The notes under the pieces are model-generated. The model saw only the letters and a program-made list of their open reading frames with translations, ran no database searches and had not been told where the DNA came from. From an uncultured Alistipes sp. (lineage in GTDB: Bacteria > Bacteroidota > Bacteroidia > Bacteroidales > Rikenellaceae), in contig CALUNE010000004.1 of assembly GCA_944321945.1 (NCBI GenBank), positions 62,001-126,000 on the forward strand: a stretch of DNA of 64,000 nucleotides, written 5' to 3'. Every line of letters begins with the position of its first letter. Within the stretch, counting starts at the first letter, position 1. Positions 61,172-64,000 of this stretch are shown here, in pieces. Made by a program: the position numbers and the translations under genes.

Positions 61172-63430
61172 CTATTTCAACGTTATGGTTACCGTCTGGC
61201 CCGGCACGATGCGGGTCCCGGCGGGAATCGTTTGCTGGACAACGGCCCCCTGGCCCGAGAAACGGACCTTCAGGCCGCGGCTTTCGAGCAGGAACAGGGC
61301 ATCCTTCAGTCCCATGCCGCGCACGTCGGGCATCACTCCGGGCTTGTCGGGGATCGTCGTGACGATCACCCGCGAGAGGCTGTCGACCCGTGTGCGGCCC
61401 CACCCCCGGCGATCCTCACACTCCGTACGGGGCGAGAAGCGGCCCGCCACGCGGCGGATCTGGGCGATGTCGCCCCCCTTGATCCGTTCCGGATAGCGGC
61501 GCGGGCCGTCCGCTTCGACCCGTCCGTACCAGTCATGGCCGCGGTTGTAGATGTAGTCGACCATGCGCTTGACGACCGGACCGGCCAGCGGTCCTCCGTA
61601 GTAGGCCTTGCCCGGCTGGGCGCGGGTCTCGATGGTGGTCAGCACCGTATAGCGCGGCGCATCGGCCGGGAAGTAGGCGATCATCGAGCCCAGATAGGGG
61701 CGTCCGCCCTCGGTAGGTGCGGTGATCTGGGCCGTACCGGTCTTGGCGGCCACCCGCAGACGCGTCGTATCGCGGAAGAAGGCGCTCGCCGTACCCTCGG
61801 TGCAGACCGCCTGCAGACACTGCTGCACCTCGTGCAGGGCGGCCCGCGAAGCGATCGACGAGGCGATCGTGCGGCTTTCGAAGCGCTCTTCGACCCGCTC
61901 GCCGCGCCGCAGTTCGCGGATCAGCACCGGCGAGATCATCTTCCCGCCGTTGGCGATGGCGTTGTAGAAGGTGATCATCTGGATCGGGGCCAGCTGCACG
62001 CGGTAGCCGTAGGACATCTTCACCAGCATGACCCCCGGATCGGGAGCCTTCCAGTCGGTCGTGATCTCGGGCGGGCGTTCGCCGAGGCGTTCAAGCCCCA
62101 CGGTCTCGCCCAGGTGGAGGGTTTCGTGGAGGTAGCGGCTGTAGTCGAACTTCTTGCCCGTGATGCCGTAGCGGTCCCAGACGGCCCGTGCGAAGTAGAC
62201 GTTCGACGACGAGGCCACGGCCCGTCGGAAATCGATCTCGTGGTCGCCGCGGTGCGAATCGCGGATGTTGCGGGCCGGACCGACCGTCACCGGATCGCCG
62301 TTGTGGGTGTCGTAAAGGGTCGAGGGCGACATGTGGGCATCGTCGAGCAGCGTGAGCATCGTCGCCAGCTTGAAGGTCGAGCCGGGTTCCATGACGCGGC
62401 TCAGGGCATAGTTCTCGCGTTCGGAGTAGGTACCGCCCGGATCGCGTCCGAGGTTGACCATGGCCAGGATCTCGCCCGTATGGACCTCCATGACGATCGT
62501 CGTGCCCCAGAGGGCGTTCTGCCGTTCGAGCTGCTGCCGCAGCGCGCGGTCGGCAACGTCCTGCAGGTCGATGTCGAGCGTCGTCACCACGTCCATGCCG
62601 TCGACCGGATCGACGTGGTCGCCGCCGGCCACCCGTCCGTAGAAGCCGCGTGCGATACGCTGCCGCAGCGCCTTGCCGTCCTTGCCGGCCAGCTCCTCGA
62701 CGTAGGCCTTCTCGATGCCGTAATTGCCGCGGTCACCCGTCAGACCGATCGTACGCCGGGCCAGCTCTCCCTGCGGATAGATGCGTTCGTCGCGTTCGAC
62801 GAGCGTATAGACCATGCCCATGTTCCAGTTCAGCAGCGGGTAGCGGCGCAGCACCTCCCATTCGGCGTAGTCCACCTCGCGGGGGAAGATCTTCACGGGC
62901 GTATGGTCGCGCAGCGTGTCGTAGACGCGCCGTTTGACATACTCCTCGCCGCGCAGCCGGTCGATGAAGCGGGCAATGAACCCCTCGGAGCGCAGAAAGG
63001 TCGTGTCGCGGGGCCGCACCAGACGATAGCGCCGGGCATGCTCCTCACGGAACTTGCGGGCATAGGCCGAGGCGGGTTTGTCCTTGAAGAAGGCCGCCAG
63101 CAGTTTGGCCAGCGAATCGGCCTGCGTGTGGAACGTCTCGAGCGAATCGAGCCCCGGCGAGGCGAAGTCGAAGGCCACCTGATAGCGGAAGATCGACGTG
63201 GCGAGGGGTTCGCCGTCGCGCGAGAGGATGTTGCCGCGCTGGGCCTTGATCTCCTCCTGGAGGAAGATGCGGCTGGAGAGGCGGTCGGCGTTGTAGGCCA
63301 CCTCGCGGCTGAAGAGCTGCACCCACACCAGACGCGTCAGGACGATGCCCCCCGCCAGGATGAACAGCACGTAGAGCAGCCGCACGCGCAGCAGAATGTC
63401 GCTCTTGACTTTCGAACGTTCCTCTTTCAT
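61172..63430 (-). CDS. ftsI: Class B penicillin-binding protein (FtsI) with PASTA domain
   Basis: 752 aa. Septal transpeptidase. One N-terminal membrane helix (VRLLYVLFILAGGIVLTRLV), a dimerisation/pedestal domain, then the transpeptidase domain with Ser351 and Lys354 (EPGSTFKLATM), Ser408 and Asn410 (SSSNVYFARA) and KTGT from Lys563 (VAAKTGTAQI). A C-terminal PASTA domain (residues about 695-752, GVMPDVRGMGLKDALFLLES) is typical of Bacteroidetes FtsI. It starts 6 nt after the ftsL stop. Confidence 0.96.
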   Translation of the reverse strand: MKEERSKVKSDILLRVRLLYVLFILAGGIVLTRLVWVQLFSREVAYNADRLSSRIFLQEEIKAQRGNILSRDGEPLATSIFRYQVAFDFASPGLDSLETFHTQADSLAKLLAAFFKDKPASAYARKFREEHARRYRLVRPRDTTFLRSEGFIARFIDRLRGEEYVKRRVYDTLRDHTPVKIFPREVDYAEWEVLRRYPLLNWNMGMVYTLVERDERIYPQGELARRTIGLTGDRGNYGIEKAYVEELAGKDGKALRQRIARGFYGRVAGGDHVDPVDGMDVVTTLDIDLQDVADRALRQQLERQNALWGTTIVMEVHTGEILAMVNLGRDPGGTYSERENYALSRVMEPGSTFKLATMLTLLDDAHMSPSTLYDTHNGDPVTVGPARNIRDSHRGDHEIDFRRAVASSSNVYFARAVWDRYGITGKKFDYSRYLHETLHLGETVGLERLGERPPEITTDWKAPDPGVMLVKMSYGYRVQLAPIQMITFYNAIANGGKMISPVLIRELRRGERVEERFESRTIASSIASRAALHEVQQCLQAVCTEGTASAFFRDTTRLRVAAKTGTAQITAPTEGGRPYLGSMIAYFPADAPRYTVLTTIETRAQPGKAYYGGPLAGPVVKRMVDYIYNRGHDWYGRVEADGPRRYPERIKGGDIAQIRRVAGRFSPRTECEDRRGWGRTRVDSLSRVIVTTIPDKPGVMPDVRGMGLKDALFLLESRGLKVRFSGQGAVVQQTIPAGTRIVPGQTVTITLK

Positions 63431-63436
63431 CGCCGG

Positions 63437-63952
63437 TCAGTTTTCGATGATTTCGCCCGGAGCCAGCGGATCGTACAGATCGATCCCCCGCGCATGGAGC
63501 TGTTCGATGATGGCCGAATGGGTCGTACGCTGGAAGCGCTGCTCCTGCAGACGGATCGAGCGTTCGCGCAGCTTCTGCACCTCGCGCTCCAGACGCGTGT
63601 AGCGCATGTCGAGGTGCAGCGACCAGAACATCACCACGATGCTCAGAAAGAACATCCCGGCAATGGTCAGCAGATAGGGGTAGTAGCGCGAGACGCCCCG
63701 CCGCACGAGAATCGACCCCGAGAAGAGCTGCCACAGCGTACTCGACCGCCGGCGCCGTTCGCGGGCCTCGCGGGCCTCGGCTTCGGCACGCCGCAGGGCC
63801 TCCTCCTCTTCGTCGCGGCGGATGTCCTCGTCGGCTTCGCCGCTCTCCATGCGGCGCACCTCGCGGCGCACGCGGCGGGCAAATTCCGCTTCGGCGTCGC
63901 GACGCGCCTGCTCTTCGGGGGTGACGGGATCGAATTCGTGGTCGCTATACAT
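63437..63952 (-). CDS. ftsL: FtsL-like division protein with extended N-terminus
   Basis: 171 aa. Bitopic: about 85 cytoplasmic residues rich in Glu, Arg and Ala (RRDEEEEALRRAEAEAREAR), a membrane helix (residues about 91-110, YLLTIAGMFFLSIVVMFWSL) and a periplasmic coiled coil (YTRLEREVQKLRERSIRLQE). FtsL, with FtsB/FtsQ, activates FtsW-FtsI. The position rsmH-ftsL-ftsI supports the name although sequence is not conserved. Most FtsL proteins have only 20-40 cytoplasmic residues. Confidence 0.85.
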   Translation of the reverse strand: MYSDHEFDPVTPEEQARRDAEAEFARRVRREVRRMESGEADEDIRRDEEEEALRRAEAEAREARERRRRSSTLWQLFSGSILVRRGVSRYYPYLLTIAGMFFLSIVVMFWSLHLDMRYTRLEREVQKLRERSIRLQEQRFQRTTHSAIIEQLHARGIDLYDPLAPGEIIEN

Positions 63953-63956
63953 CGTC

Positions 63957-64000
63957 TCAGCGTTTTACGGCCGCCCGGAGCTTGGCCGAACGGGATCGGG
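63957..64000 (-). CDS. rsmH: 16S rRNA methyltransferase RsmH, C-terminal end only
   Basis: The last 13 codons (RSRSAKLRAAVKR and stop TGA at 63959-63957) are visible. R(S/A)RSAKLRAA is the typical RsmH C-terminus, and rsmH directly precedes ftsL in dcw clusters. RsmH methylates N4 of C1402 in 16S rRNA. The rest lies outside the window. Confidence 0.75.
   Translation of the reverse strand, partial: RSRSAKLRAAVKR

Overview
The window looks like a chromosomal segment of a GC-rich member of the Bacteroidales, most likely Alistipes (Rikenellaceae). This rests on Bacteroidetes-type promoters (TAnnTTTG at -7) before many genes, Bacteroidetes-restricted families (SusC/SusD, BACON, DUF1735, DUF4296, a PG_1098-like methyltransferase), strongly C/G-ending codons, and a normal single-copy gene set (dcw cluster, rbfA, recO, prmA, pth, rplY). 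The genus is an inference. I see no rRNA, tRNA, CRISPR array or insertion sequence.

Layout. 1-970: a truncated GT2 glycosyltransferase (-). 1.0-7.7 kb (+): tgt, an LptF/LptG-type permease, a PASTA protein, an RluD-family pseudouridine synthase and ygiQ. 7.7-9.8 kb (-): a small exported protein, recO and prmA, divergent from xerD (+, 9.8-10.7 kb). 11.0-20.7 kb (-): envelope and housekeeping genes (DUF4296 lipoprotein, FtsX-type permease, rbfA, outer-membrane barrel, Ig-like lipoprotein, duplicated-domain lipoprotein, folK, DNA polymerase III delta', flippase). 21.0-22.7 kb (-): corA and an internally shortened MqnA-like protein.

22.8-31.3 kb (+) is the most unusual region. Nine tightly packed, intact genes encode two large unassigned proteins, a small helical protein, a ClpP-type prohead protease, an HK97-like major capsid protein, a portal, a connector-sized DUF6712-like protein, a holin and a lysozyme-like lysis protein. 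There is no integrase, terminase, tape measure, tail tube or phage repressor. Its composition matches the host and it reads as one operon behind one promoter. It could be a domesticated phage-like-particle or gene-transfer-agent-like locus, a helper-dependent satellite, or an incomplete prophage.

31.3-36.6 kb (+): a ComEC-like protein without the metallo-beta-lactamase domain, a PG_1098-like methyltransferase, a YihY-family membrane protein, a DUF2520 dehydrogenase-like protein and kdsC. 36.7-50.0 kb: a polysaccharide utilisation locus for N-glycans. A divergent ECF sigma factor and FecR anti-sigma factor face SusC, SusD, a catalytically dead GH18-like binding protein, a DUF1735-LamG lipoprotein, an Endo H-like GH18 endoglycosidase and a BACON-LamG lipoprotein. 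50.0-55.4 kb: Lrp/AsnC regulator, kbl, galE, rplY, pth and an Hsp15-like S4 protein. 55.4-64 kb (-): the dcw cell-wall and division cluster in the order rsmH (partial), ftsL, ftsI, murE, mraY, murD, ftsW; FtsL and FtsW carry unusual charged N-terminal extensions.

Four intergenic spaces hold short, mostly purine-rich tandem repeats of unrelated unit sequence (5.45-5.55, 10.90-10.98, 20.83-20.99 and 54.67-54.80 kb). Many very long open frames antisense to or out of frame with real genes are by-products of codon bias and are not annotated.
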